From Clostridium novyi NT (lineage in GTDB: Bacteria > Bacillota > Clostridia > Clostridiales > Clostridiaceae): a stretch of 64,000 nt of DNA. Location of the stretch: assembly GCF_000014125.1 (NCBI RefSeq), contig NC_008593.1, positions 1,426,001 to 1,490,000 on the forward strand, given 5' to 3'. Under the pieces are notes generated by a model. It was not told the DNA's origin, made no database searches, and saw nothing but the letters and a program-made list of their open reading frames with translations. Position numbers and translations under genes: made by a program. Shown piece by piece: positions 56,727 to 64,000 of the stretch (positions within the stretch are counted from its first letter, which is position 1; every line of letters starts with the position of its first letter).

Positions 56727-58982
56727 TTAATCAAAGCTTAATTGTACTTTATTATCTTTTAGTATTAATCTTGCTCTAAATTCATTTCCTTTTTTAGATT
56801 TAAATCCATTTATAATATTGGTTTTACCGTATTTTATAAGGTTCTTTATTTCTCCTACTGGTATTTTTACACCACAGATTTCAGCAACAAAAAACTTACA
56901 TCCTTCTTTCCAATTGTTACATCCATACCCCTTATTATTTTTAACTATAGTTCCCTTTTTGCAAATTGGACATACTCCCAATACATCATCTATTTTTTCT
57001 TCATCTATTTTTTTCTTGTTATTTTCCTCTAAACCAGATATTAAATAATTAGTATTTATAACTCTATTATTATCTACTACATTACTAATATTTTTATTTA
57101 TATAATTCTCTAATTTATTCATGAATACTTCTGGAGTTATTTCTCTATCAACAACCATACTAAGGCCCTTTTCCCAACTTGCTGTTAACTTTGGATTTAA
57201 AAGACTTGGCATAGATGAACGTATTACCCTATAAATTACTTCTCCTTTAGTTGTAGAAGTTATTATTTGTGTTTTGTTATTTACTTTTATATATTCAATT
57301 CTTTCAAGTTTTTTTAGAATTTCAGCACGAGTAGCACTGGTTCCTATACCTGAACCTTTAATTTGCTCTCTTAGTTCATCATCTTCTATTAACTTACCTG
57401 CATTCTCCATAGCTATAATTATAGAACCTGATGTATATCTTTTAGGGGGAGATGTTTTTCCCTCTTTTATAGTAAGCTCATCAATTTTTACTATAGTTCC
57501 TTTTTTTAGTTTGTTTAAAAAATCTAAATTCTTTTCCTTTTCATCTTTTTGAGCTTCTTCTAAAATGTCTAAATATCCTCTAGTTACGCATACTTTTTCC
57601 GTAGTAAAAAAGTACTCTTCCCCTATCTTTGTCTCTACAGTAATTTTACTATATATAGCTGGAGGATAAAATATAGCTAAAAATCTTCTTACAACTAAAT
57701 CATATATATTTCTTTGAAATGGTTTTAAACTTCTATAACTTTCAAGTCCCTCTCCTGTAGGGATTATTGCATAGTGATCAGTAATCTTTTTATCATCTAC
57801 ATACTTAGTTTTTTCAAGTCCTACATATAGCTTTTTTTCTAATATATTTTTACATGCATTATTTACTTTTTCATTTTCCTTAAATCTCAATAACTTACTT
57901 ATAGTTTTATTTATTTCTTTTGCTATAGCCGTAGATAACACTCTAGCATCTGTTCTTGGATAAGTAAGCATTTTCTTTTCATACAGTTCCTGTATTATAT
58001 TTAAAGTCTCATCAGGACTTATTTTAAAGTTTTTAGAGCACTCATTTTGAAGTTCCGCAAGGTTAAATAGTAATGGTGGATTTTTAGTTTCCTTTTTCTT
58101 GCTTATTTTTTCAATAATTGCTGTATTATCTTTAGATTCAATTCTTATTTCTTCTATTAATTTTTCAGCATCTTTTTTCTCTTTAAAACCACCATCATTA
58201 TATAGTTTAGGTGATTCAAAATACTTAGATTTTTCTATAGCTTTAAATTCACATTCATATCCTAGATTTTCTTCAATTTCAATACTACCATTTATCTTAT
58301 AAAAAGGAGTTTTTTCAAAATTTCTAATTTGTAGCTCCCTCTCTACAATCATTCCAAGAACACAGGACATAACACGTCCTACTGCAATTACAACTCTATC
58401 TTCTCCTATAATATTAGATACAGTTTTTCCGTATATAAGCGTTAATAATCTTGAAAAATTAATTCCTAAAAGATAATCTTCTTTTGCTCTTAAATAAGCT
58501 GAATCAGACAAGGAATCATATTCTGATAGAGGTTTTGCTTCTTTAATTCCTCTTTTTATTTCCTCTTCTGTTTGGGAATCAATCCACACTCTCTTTTTGT
58601 CTTTTCCTTCTACTCCTACCATCATATCAACTAATCTGTATATATATTCTCCTTCACGCCCAGAGTCGGTACATACATAAATTGTTTTAACATCTTCTCT
58701 AAGCATTAAACTTTTTACTACATTAAATTGTTTTAATACACTTGGTATAAGTTCATATTTAAATTCCTTAGGTAAAAAAGGAATTGTTTTTAAAGACCAT
58801 ATTTTTAAATTTTCATCATAGGCTTCTGGATAACTCATAGTTACCATGTGACCTACACACCATGTAAAAATAGCATTATCTGATTCAATAAAGCCATCTT
58901 TCTTCGTTTCTTTTATATTTAATAATTTTACAAATTCCATAGCCACTGAAGGCTTTTCTGTAATAAATAAAGATTTTTCCAT
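56727..58982 (-). CDS. topB: DNA topoisomerase III (type IA)
   Basis: Cuts and passes single DNA strands to unlink replication and recombination intermediates. The 751-residue protein has a Toprim domain at the N-terminus (LFITEKPSVAMEF; CTDSGREGEYI with the Asp/Glu metal residues near 110), the catalytic tyrosine in MLTYPRTDARVLS near residue 344, and a C-terminal region with a CPICKKGTIVK zinc ribbon followed by a repetitive GYGC/GCKFF domain typical of TopB. A second type IA enzyme (TopA) is presumably elsewhere. Confidence 0.93.
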   Translation of the reverse strand: MEKSLFITEKPSVAMEFVKLLNIKETKKDGFIESDNAIFTWCVGHMVTMSYPEAYDENLKIWSLKTIPFLPKEFKYELIPSVLKQFNVVKSLMLREDVKTIYVCTDSGREGEYIYRLVDMMVGVEGKDKKRVWIDSQTEEEIKRGIKEAKPLSEYDSLSDSAYLRAKEDYLLGINFSRLLTLIYGKTVSNIIGEDRVVIAVGRVMSCVLGMIVERELQIRNFEKTPFYKINGSIEIEENLGYECEFKAIEKSKYFESPKLYNDGGFKEKKDAEKLIEEIRIESKDNTAIIEKISKKKETKNPPLLFNLAELQNECSKNFKISPDETLNIIQELYEKKMLTYPRTDARVLSTAIAKEINKTISKLLRFKENEKVNNACKNILEKKLYVGLEKTKYVDDKKITDHYAIIPTGEGLESYRSLKPFQRNIYDLVVRRFLAIFYPPAIYSKITVETKIGEEYFFTTEKVCVTRGYLDILEEAQKDEKEKNLDFLNKLKKGTIVKIDELTIKEGKTSPPKRYTSGSIIIAMENAGKLIEDDELREQIKGSGIGTSATRAEILKKLERIEYIKVNNKTQIITSTTKGEVIYRVIRSSMPSLLNPKLTASWEKGLSMVVDREITPEVFMNKLENYINKNISNVVDNNRVINTNYLISGLEENNKKKIDEEKIDDVLGVCPICKKGTIVKNNKGYGCNNWKEGCKFFVAEICGVKIPVGEIKNLIKYGKTNIINGFKSKKGNEFRARLILKDNKVQLSFD

Positions 58983-59080
58983 TTTCTATCCTCTCTATCT
59001 ATTTTTAATTTGCTAATTTAAGTAAAATAGATTACACTGTTATGTATTGTTATAAATAAATTCACATAAGGAGAGTATAC

Positions 59081-59818
59081 ATGAGAAACATAAAGCTTAC
59101 AATACAGTATGATGGAACTAGATATAAGGGTTGGCAAAAATTAGGCAATAATGATAATACTATTCAACATAAAATAGAATCTGTTTTAGGTGAACTTTTA
59201 AAAGAAGAAGTAGCGCTTATAGCTTCTGGTAGAACTGATGCAGGAGTACACGCAAATATGCAAGTTGCTAACTTTAAAACTGATTCTAGAATATCTAATG
59301 ATGAAATATCTAAATATTTATATAAATACTTACCTCAAGATATAGTTGTTAAAAGTGTTAACGAAGCTAGTGAAAATTTTCATTCTAGATACAACGTTAA
59401 AGAAAAAGTTTATACTTATAGAATACACAATAGCGAAGTACATGATGTATTTACTAGAAAATATTCATATCATGTTCGTGAAAAGCTTGATTTAAAGAAA
59501 ATGAAAGAAGCATCTAAATTATTCATAGGTGAACATGATTTTAAGAGTTTTACGGCGTTAAAATCAAAGAAAAAATCCACTGTAAAAACAATTAACTCAA
59601 TCACTTTTAGAAAAAAAGAAGATGATATAGAAATTGTTTTTTCAGGAAATGGTTTTTTATATAAAATGATTAGAATCTTAGTAGGAACTTTAGTAGAAGT
59701 TGGTCTTAACAAAATCTCTATAGACGATGTTAAAGATGTTATGGATAAAAAAGATAGAAGTATTGCACCAGAAACTGCTCCAGCTCACGGACTTACATTA
59801 ACAGAAGTTAAATATTAA
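59081..59818 (+). CDS. truA: tRNA pseudouridine(38-40) synthase
   Basis: Converts U38-U40 in the anticodon stem to pseudouridine. The 245-residue protein opens MRNIKLTIQYDGTRYKGWQ, with the catalytic Asp in SGRTDAGVHA near residue 52, NFHSRYNV near 105, and FSGNGFLYKMIRILVGTLVEVG near 186-206. AAGGAGAG precedes the ATG. It is divergent from topB and is monocistronic, with a strong hairpin directly after the stop. Confidence 0.96.
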   Translation: MRNIKLTIQYDGTRYKGWQKLGNNDNTIQHKIESVLGELLKEEVALIASGRTDAGVHANMQVANFKTDSRISNDEISKYLYKYLPQDIVVKSVNEASENFHSRYNVKEKVYTYRIHNSEVHDVFTRKYSYHVREKLDLKKMKEASKLFIGEHDFKSFTALKSKKKSTVKTINSITFRKKEDDIEIVFSGNGFLYKMIRILVGTLVEVGLNKISIDDVKDVMDKKDRSIAPETAPAHGLTLTEVKY

Positions 59819-59820
59819 AT

Positions 59821-59861
59821 CACAAAAGGACTAGTATAAAATTTATACCAGTCCTTTTGTG
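59821..59861. terminator. Terminator of truA
   Basis: CACAAAAGGACT and AGTCCTTTTGTG pair perfectly, extended by GTATAAA/TTTATAC, three bases after the truA stop. The 90 bases from here to the chemoreceptor gene hold nothing else I recognise. Confidence 0.75.
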
Positions 59862-59953
59862 TAGCATAATATTCTATATTTTAAGGTAGGATTTTCCCTT
59901 AAAAATTATTGATAATAATAAACTTTAGTCAATAGGGTTTTGTGCTTTTTTAT

Positions 59954-61483
59954 TTATTTATCTTCCTTAACTAAATTATCCATGTTTTCCGCAAGATTTT
60001 TAAGTTCTAATGAACTTGCATTTAATTCTTCTGACATAGCCGTATTATCATCTATAGCTCCTCTTATAGGTTTAAAACTATTTAATAAAGAGTCAAGTCC
60101 ATTTGATACTTTTTCATTAAAATCAACCATATTGTTAATTTCTGTTTGGAAACCATTTATAAATGTCTCTATTTCCTCTATGTCTTTTCCATTTTCATTT
60201 AACTTGTCTATACTAGACTTTATATCATCAACAATATCAATTAAAATATTACTTCCATTAATAATATTTTCATTATTATCACTTATTAAATATTCAACTT
60301 CACCAATATTTTTTTGAAACTCTCCTACTATTTTTGATACACTTTCTAATGAATCATCTGTATTCTCTGCAAGCTTTCTTACTTCTTCTGCTACAACAGC
60401 AAAACCTTTACCTGCTTCTCCTGCTCTTGCAGCTTCAATACTAGCATTTAAAGATAAAAGATTTGTCTGCTGAGATATATTAGATATTACGGATAGCAGT
60501 TCATTAATTTCATGGGATCTCTTCTGAAGTACTGTAGTTGCTTCTAAAGTTTTTCCTATACCTTCTTTAATATTTTGGATTATACTTATCATATTGTTTA
60601 AGGAATCACCATTATTATTTGATATTTTTATAACCTCATTAGATGACTTTCTAGTTTCTCTAACTTTATCAGTTATTTCATTGGTATTATTTAAAATATC
60701 ATTTAATAAGTTTTTATTTTTAGATGATTCTTTTATAATTATATCCGCCTCATTGTCTATAGTTGAACAAGTACTTGCAATCTCTTCAAGTGAAGCTGTA
60801 GAATTTTCAGCAGCAACATTTAATGATTTGCTAGAGGAAAGTAATACCACTATGTTCTCTTTTATACTATTAAATACATTTAATAGTTTTTGCTCATTCT
60901 TAAATAAAAAACTTTCTTTTTCGTCAACACTAAATAATAAATTTATTGCTGTACTAGCAAGCATCCACATGGCACTTGTATTTAAAAATATAACTAATAT
61001 TCTTATTACCATTTCTGATTTTAAATTTGTGCTTGGAAATAATTCTGGCTTTAAGAAGTATAAAATAAATTGTGAAATTACACTAAGCACTATTGAAATG
61101 ATGGATGTTCTCTTATCTAAAAATAATAAAGTTATAGCCAAATAATAAGAAATTGCAATCCAAAATTCTTTTGTAGGTAATATTATATTTAAAAATAAAT
61201 AATTTATATATGTTATTGCTATGAAAATTCCTATAATCACTCTATAATCTTTAATTAAAAGTTCTAGTTTACCTTTGTATTTATTACGCATATACAAAAA
61301 TATAAGGATTTCTAACAATAATATTATTTCAAATATTATTATACTCTTCCAATTAAGGGTTGGAAAAATATTTGTTATTTTTATTATAAACATAACAAAT
61401 GCAGCTAAAATTGCACTTCCTACATAAGAAGAACTGGCAAACAAAAATGTCTTTTCCTTATATTCATCTATCATTCTTTTCAT
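59954..61483 (-). CDS. Methyl-accepting chemotaxis protein with six-helix membrane sensor
   Basis: A 509-residue chemoreceptor. The first 190 residues hold six predicted membrane helices with very short loops and no periplasmic or extracellular sensing domain. No clear HAMP domain is seen. A long helical signalling domain follows, with the conserved hairpin tip ([20 protein letters not shown] and [13 protein letters not shown]) near residues 350-385, and ends in NLVKEDK with no CheR pentapeptide. The ATG at 61483 has GAGGAG before it; KAS-III-like gene ends 14 bases upstream, so the pair is co-transcribed. A membrane-embedded or lipophilic ligand is plausible but is inference. Confidence 0.9.
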   Translation of the reverse strand: MKRMIDEYKEKTFLFASSSYVGSAILAAFVMFIIKITNIFPTLNWKSIIIFEIILLLEILIFLYMRNKYKGKLELLIKDYRVIIGIFIAITYINYLFLNIILPTKEFWIAISYYLAITLLFLDKRTSIISIVLSVISQFILYFLKPELFPSTNLKSEMVIRILVIFLNTSAMWMLASTAINLLFSVDEKESFLFKNEQKLLNVFNSIKENIVVLLSSSKSLNVAAENSTASLEEIASTCSTIDNEADIIIKESSKNKNLLNDILNNTNEITDKVRETRKSSNEVIKISNNNGDSLNNMISIIQNIKEGIGKTLEATTVLQKRSHEINELLSVISNISQQTNLLSLNASIEAARAGEAGKGFAVVAEEVRKLAENTDDSLESVSKIVGEFQKNIGEVEYLISDNNENIINGSNILIDIVDDIKSSIDKLNENGKDIEEIETFINGFQTEINNMVDFNEKVSNGLDSLLNSFKPIRGAIDDNTAMSEELNASSLELKNLAENMDNLVKEDK

Positions 61484-61497
61484 AAAATTCTCCTCAC

Positions 61498-62505
61498 TTA
61501 CCATTTATATAATAATGCTGTCATGCTATATCCTCCTCCAACAGAACAGAATATATTTATATCATCTTTTTTAAAATTAGTTTCTTTAATTTCTTCATGA
61601 AAAGCTAAGAAAGGACTACTTGGACCAGTATATCCGAATTTATCTGCTACAAAATTAAATTTATTTTGGGATACTCCTAAATTCTTCATAGTAGCCTTTA
61701 ATTCTTCTCTTGAAAATTGAGACATAAAAAAGTGATTTACATCCTTAGGTACTAAGTTTTTTTCATCTAATACTTCTCTAATTATTTTTGCCCAGTTAGT
61801 AGCTAAGAAATCACAATTGAAATGATCCCATTGAAGCAATTTGTCATATGTAGGTATGGTTGTATCTAAAACCTTTGACATTCCGCAACGAGGGAACCTA
61901 AAATATTTAGCATAATCAGAATCTGTTAAAGTAACAGAGCCCATAAATCCTCTTTCATCTTTTTCTTCGCTTACCTCTAAAATAATTGCACAAGCATTAT
62001 CCCCATTTGTTGCATATGTGATTACATCATCATTTCTAGAATATCTATTAAGTAGATATGAACCAACTACTAAAGCTCTTTTATATTTTTTGTCACCTCT
62101 TAGAAATTTTGTTGCAACATCTACACCGTGTAACATACTTATACAATCACAGCTTACATCAAAACAAACTTTAGCACTTCCCTCTAATGCTCTATTTAGC
62201 ATAATAGCACAACAAGGTGTTAAATACTCTGGAGCATTTGTAGCTGATATTATTATGTCTATATCATCCCCAGTTAAGGATGCTTTTTTCATAGCTAATT
62301 TAGCACTTTCTATAGACATAGTTAAAGTATTTTCATCCTCATCCGCTACCATTCTTTTTTCTCTTCCCAGTTCCTCAAAATACTCTTTCGCCTCCTCCAT
62401 TAATTCAGGTTTAACCTTTTCAAAATGATCTAAATAATATTTATTATCTAGAACTTTCTTAGGATGATAACTTCCAATTGATTTAATAATTACGTTTCTG
62501 TTCAT
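61498..62505 (-). CDS. 3-oxoacyl-ACP synthase III-like protein (KAS III/thiolase fold)
   Basis: A 335-residue protein with the complete KAS III fold: N-terminal [14 protein letters not shown] and C-terminal [16 protein letters not shown], where FabH has GGGFTWGSAL. The nucleophile Cys121 is in the [10 protein letters not shown] loop (FabH: FDVAAACAGF). The other two FabH catalytic residues are missing: the His site aligns with Ser262 (FFMSQFS versus VPHQAN) and the Asn site with Tyr292 (FGYTGPSS versus HGNTSAAS). It therefore probably is not the fatty-acid initiation enzyme, and may transfer acyl groups onto a small molecule. GGAGGG precedes ATG 62505. It is the first gene of a unit with the chemoreceptor. 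Confidence 0.85.
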   Translation of the reverse strand: MNRNVIIKSIGSYHPKKVLDNKYYLDHFEKVKPELMEEAKEYFEELGREKRMVADEDENTLTMSIESAKLAMKKASLTGDDIDIIISATNAPEYLTPCCAIMLNRALEGSAKVCFDVSCDCISMLHGVDVATKFLRGDKKYKRALVVGSYLLNRYSRNDDVITYATNGDNACAIILEVSEEKDERGFMGSVTLTDSDYAKYFRFPRCGMSKVLDTTIPTYDKLLQWDHFNCDFLATNWAKIIREVLDEKNLVPKDVNHFFMSQFSREELKATMKNLGVSQNKFNFVADKFGYTGPSSPFLAFHEEIKETNFKKDDINIFCSVGGGYSMTALLYKW

Positions 62506-62557
62506 ATTTCCCTCCATTGTCATTTTATAAAAGTCTACTATTACTTATTCGTATAAT

Positions 62558-62586
62558 ATTATATACTTTTAACTATATTTTTACAA
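62558..62586 (-). promoter_or_regulatory. Promoter of the KAS-III/chemoreceptor unit
   Basis: TTGTAA (62586-62581) and a perfect TATAAT (62563-62558) are 17 bases apart on the minus strand, about 50 bases before the start codon. Confidence 0.65.
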
Positions 62587-62595
62587 AATTTTGTA
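62582..62595. promoter_or_regulatory. Perfect palindrome overlapping the KAS-III promoter
   Basis: TACAAAATTTTGTA is a perfect 14-base inverted repeat that covers most of the -35 box. A repressor or activator bound there would affect transcription of the unit. No known factor is assigned. Confidence 0.5.
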
Positions 62596-62703
62596 GTTTT
62601 TAAGCATTTTTTAAATATAATTGTATTTTTTACAAACCTTTATATTGTTTATAATCTTTTTTCAAAAATACACATAATAAAAATAAAGTTATGTGAGTAA
62701 AAA

Positions 62704-62739
62704 AATAAATCCTCTACTTTGAATAATAGAAGATTTATT
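62704..62739 (-). terminator. Terminator of the GIY-YIG gene
   Basis: AATAAATCTTCTA and TAGAGGATTTATT (minus strand) pair over 13 positions with one mismatch or wobble and are followed by TTTTTT. It lies about 15 bases after the stop. Confidence 0.8.
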
Positions 62740-62753
62740 CTTTACTAATTTTT

Positions 62754-62996
62754 TTATTTGTTTTTTATTAATTCTAATTTCTTTTTTCTTGTAAATTTTT
62801 TTATTTCACATTCCCTTTTTATGGCTTCTTCTTTGGTTTTAAACTCTTCATAATACTTTAAAGTAACTGGTCTCCTTGCCCTAGTATATTTAGCACCTTT
62901 TCCACTATTATGAGTTTTTACTCTTTTATTAATGTCTGTAGTCCATCCTGTATAAAGAGTAGAATCACTGCATTCTAGAATATATGTGTACGGCAT
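62754..62996 (-). CDS. GIY-YIG nuclease superfamily protein
   Basis: An 80-residue single-domain protein of the UPF0213/YhbQ type. The catalytic pattern is [20 protein letters not shown] (Tyr and the YTGWT version of YIG), with a following Arg and [16 protein letters not shown], and a Glu in EAIKREREIKK-type stretch (here [14 protein letters not shown]). Family members may cleave damaged or branched DNA; function is poorly known. GTAGGGA precedes the ATG. It follows the NUDIX gene by 10 bases and is probably co-transcribed with it. Confidence 0.9.
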   Translation of the reverse strand: MPYTYILECSDSTLYTGWTTDINKRVKTHNSGKGAKYTRARRPVTLKYYEEFKTKEEAIKRECEIKKFTRKKKLELIKNK

Positions 62997-63006
62997 AATA
63001 AAATCC

Positions 63007-63411
63007 CTACAAATTATTTATAGCATTTTTAGTAGTTATGGTTATGTTTTCTGGTAAGCTTTCAATAGAAAACCACTTTAAATCATGGTGTTTTTGTGGT
63101 TCCACATTTTTTACTTGTCCATCTATTATTTTAACTAAAAATGTAGGCGCAACCCAATGAGTTTTTTCTTCTGAAATTATATGATTAGTAACAGTTATAA
63201 GTTTAGTTATTTCTATATCTACATTAACTTCTTCCTTAACTTCTCTCTTTATAGCTTCTTCTAATGTCTCAAACATTTCAACCTTTCCACCTGGAATGGA
63301 CCAACATCCCTTTTCTGGTTCTTTATTTCTAAGTAATAATAATATTTCTCCACTACTATTTTTAATTACTGCTCCTACTCCAACTCCAATATAGTCTTTT
63401 CCTTGTATCAT
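63007..63411 (-). CDS. NUDIX hydrolase
   Basis: A 134-residue pyrophosphohydrolase of the MutT-like group. The Nudix box is clear: [21 protein letters not shown], spanning roughly residues 41-61, with the GG, the EA and the REVKEE metal-binding glutamates. The substrate (oxidised or non-canonical nucleotides, or a sugar-nucleotide) cannot be told. I start it at ATG 63411, preceded by AGGGTGA. It begins five bases after the stop of the preceding membrane protein gene. Confidence 0.9.
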   Translation of the reverse strand: MIQGKDYIGVGVGAVIKNSSGEILLLLRNKEPEKGCWSIPGGKVEMFETLEEAIKREVKEEVNVDIEITKLITVTNHIISEEKTHWVAPTFLVKIIDGQVKNVEPQKHHDLKWFSIESLPENITITTKNAINNL

Positions 63412-63416
63412 ATTTA

Positions 63417-63818
63417 TCACCCTAACTTTGTATTTTCTATATTTTTATTATTCTGTATTAACCTTATTAATTTATATATTAGTAAAATGAATATAATTAT
63501 TTTTATACTAAATCCTATAATACTGATTAAAGTACAATACAAATGATATTTATAACGTATATTACTTATTAACATTATAAACCAAAACCATATCTGAAAT
63601 AAAATTAAAGCTATATTTATTTTTATAAAATTTAACCTTTTAAAAATATAGATTAAATATATCATTAAATAAATACCATCTAGTATTACAAATAATATAA
63701 ATTCATTACGTGAAATATTAACAGGAATATCACTTGATATAAGTATACAATACGTAAAGATAAAAAACGAAAAAATAGTAATACTTATTAAAATAACTCC
63801 ATCTATTAATTTTTTCAT
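63417..63818 (-). CDS. Hypothetical four-helix membrane protein
   Basis: A 133-residue protein with a basic N-terminus (MKKLIDG) and about four predicted membrane helices: residues 8-29, 40-60, 66-86 and 94-118. The short charged tail is NNKNIENTKLG. I recognise no family. AGGGGGA precedes the ATG. It lies upstream of and close to the NUDIX gene, so co-transcription with NUDIX and GIY-YIG is likely. Aromatic and Ile-rich composition fits a small integral membrane protein. Confidence 0.7.
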   Translation of the reverse strand: MKKLIDGVILISITIFSFFIFTYCILISSDIPVNISRNEFILFVILDGIYLMIYLIYIFKRLNFIKINIALILFQIWFWFIMLISNIRYKYHLYCTLISIIGFSIKIIIFILLIYKLIRLIQNNKNIENTKLG

Positions 63819-63840
63819 AAAATCCCCCTATTAATTTAGT

Positions 63841-63877
63841 AAAAAGCTATGGTATAGTTTTTATACCATAGCTTTTT
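63841..63877. terminator. Terminator between the small peptide gene and the membrane protein gene
   Basis: AAAAAGCTATGGTATA and TATACCATAGCTTTTT pair perfectly over 16 positions around a GTTTT-type loop. It ends the minus-strand transcript that comes in from beyond 64000. Confidence 0.88.
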
Positions 63878-63880
63878 AGG

Positions 63881-64000
63881 TTAGTTGTCATCTCGTATGT
63901 TCTTACATGAATCCATTGTATTTTTACAACTAGATACTGGATCTATTGATGCTGTAATAAGACCTAATACTGATGTTACACAAATCGCTAATATTTTAAA
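63881..64000 (-). CDS. 3' end of a small exported peptide gene (partial)
   Basis: On the minus strand an open frame comes in at the window edge and stops at TAA (63883-63881). It encodes 39 visible residues: a hydrophobic stretch resembling a signal peptide or membrane helix (FKILAICVTSVLGLITAS), then a short polar tail with two cysteines (SCKNTMDSCKNIRDDN). The terminator hairpin right after it supports a real gene. The start lies outside the window and no family is recognised, so it could be a small secreted peptide or membrane-anchored peptide. Confidence 0.5.
   Translation of the reverse strand, partial: FKILAICVTSVLGLITASIDPVSSCKNTMDSCKNIRDDN

Noticed and set aside
60594..61145. A long plus-strand open frame (183 codons) opposite the chemoreceptor gene
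   Set aside because: It is antisense to a well-supported MCP, is Ser/Phe/Leu-rich as expected from the reverse of AT-rich coding DNA, and has no ribosome site or recognisable domain.
61483..61525. Apparent overlap between the KAS-III-like gene and the chemoreceptor gene
   Set aside because: The overlapping start codon has no ribosome site; the ATG at 61483 with GAGGAG is preferred, leaving a 14-base gap.
1..64000. Insertion sequences, prophage, CRISPR, tRNA or rRNA genes, toxin genes
   Set aside because: I looked for transposase or integrase motifs, repeat arrays and tRNA-like cloverleaves in the intergenic gaps and found none I could support.

Overview
This window is a low-GC, tightly packed Firmicute chromosome segment from a spore-forming anaerobe, most likely a cluster I Clostridium (sensu stricto). 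The evidence is the very AT-rich DNA, AGGAGG-type ribosome sites with frequent TTG/GTG starts, a clostridial monomeric [FeFe] hydrogenase, and a sporulation set in one place (SpoVM, SpoIVA, SpoIIGA, pro-SigE, SigG, pro-SigK). Gene order follows the Bacillus/Clostridium core closely. I see no insertion sequence, prophage, CRISPR array, rRNA or tRNA. Species cannot be fixed from this sequence alone.

Layout. 1-0.5 kb: rpmB (+) convergent with the 23-codon spoVM (-), sharing a terminator. 0.56-15.5 kb: a minus-strand housekeeping run of 16 genes, transcribed yicC, remA, gmk, rpoZ, coaBC, priA, def, fmt, Zn-peptidase, rsmB, rlmN, stp, prkC, rsgA, rpe, thiN. 15.6-17.3 kb: guanine-riboswitch-controlled purine permease. 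17.3-23.5 kb: spoIVA, der, radical SAM/DUF512, pgeF, nrdR, ymxH. 23.6-26.9 kb: a plus-strand pair (hydA and a divergent dicarboxylate/amino-acid symporter) sitting inside the otherwise minus-strand sporulation locus. 26.8-35.7 kb: sigG, sigE, spoIIGA, ftsZ, ftsA, pilT, sigK and a class B penicillin-binding protein. 35.7-45 kb: udk, trhP, trmR, mltG, typA, ylbF, rnj, fur, DUF1292, ruvX, ireB. 45-52.7 kb: T-box-controlled alaS, mnmA, iscU, iscS, iscR, rarA. 52.7-59 kb: degenerate EAL protein, MBL-fold hydrolase, ABC-F ATPase, topB. 59-64 kb: truA (+), then an MCP and a ketoacyl-synthase-III-like gene in one transcription unit, GIY-YIG, NUDIX, a membrane protein and the 3' end of a small exported peptide.

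How the genes work together. SpoIIGA processes pro-SigE; SigE, SigG and SigK are successive sporulation sigma factors; SpoVM and SpoIVA together form the coat basement layer. PrkC and Stp are the kinase/phosphatase pair, and IreB is a known substrate type of such kinases. IscR-IscS-IscU-MnmA joins Fe-S assembly to tRNA thiolation, and TrhP-TrmR make the cmo5U/mcmo5U-type wobble modification precursor. Regulatory elements seen directly are a guanine riboswitch, an alanine T-box, a Fur box, duplicated operators at iscR, duplicated elements at hydA, and a perfect palindrome on the -35 of the KAS-III/MCP unit.

The least explained unit is the KAS-III-like enzyme (catalytic Cys kept, His and Asn positions replaced) followed 14 bp later by a chemoreceptor with a six-helix membrane sensor and no extracellular domain. 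It has the architecture of a small-molecule synthase with its own receptor; that reading is inference. Many starts given here were moved downstream from the longest reading frame to the codon with a well-spaced ribosome site.
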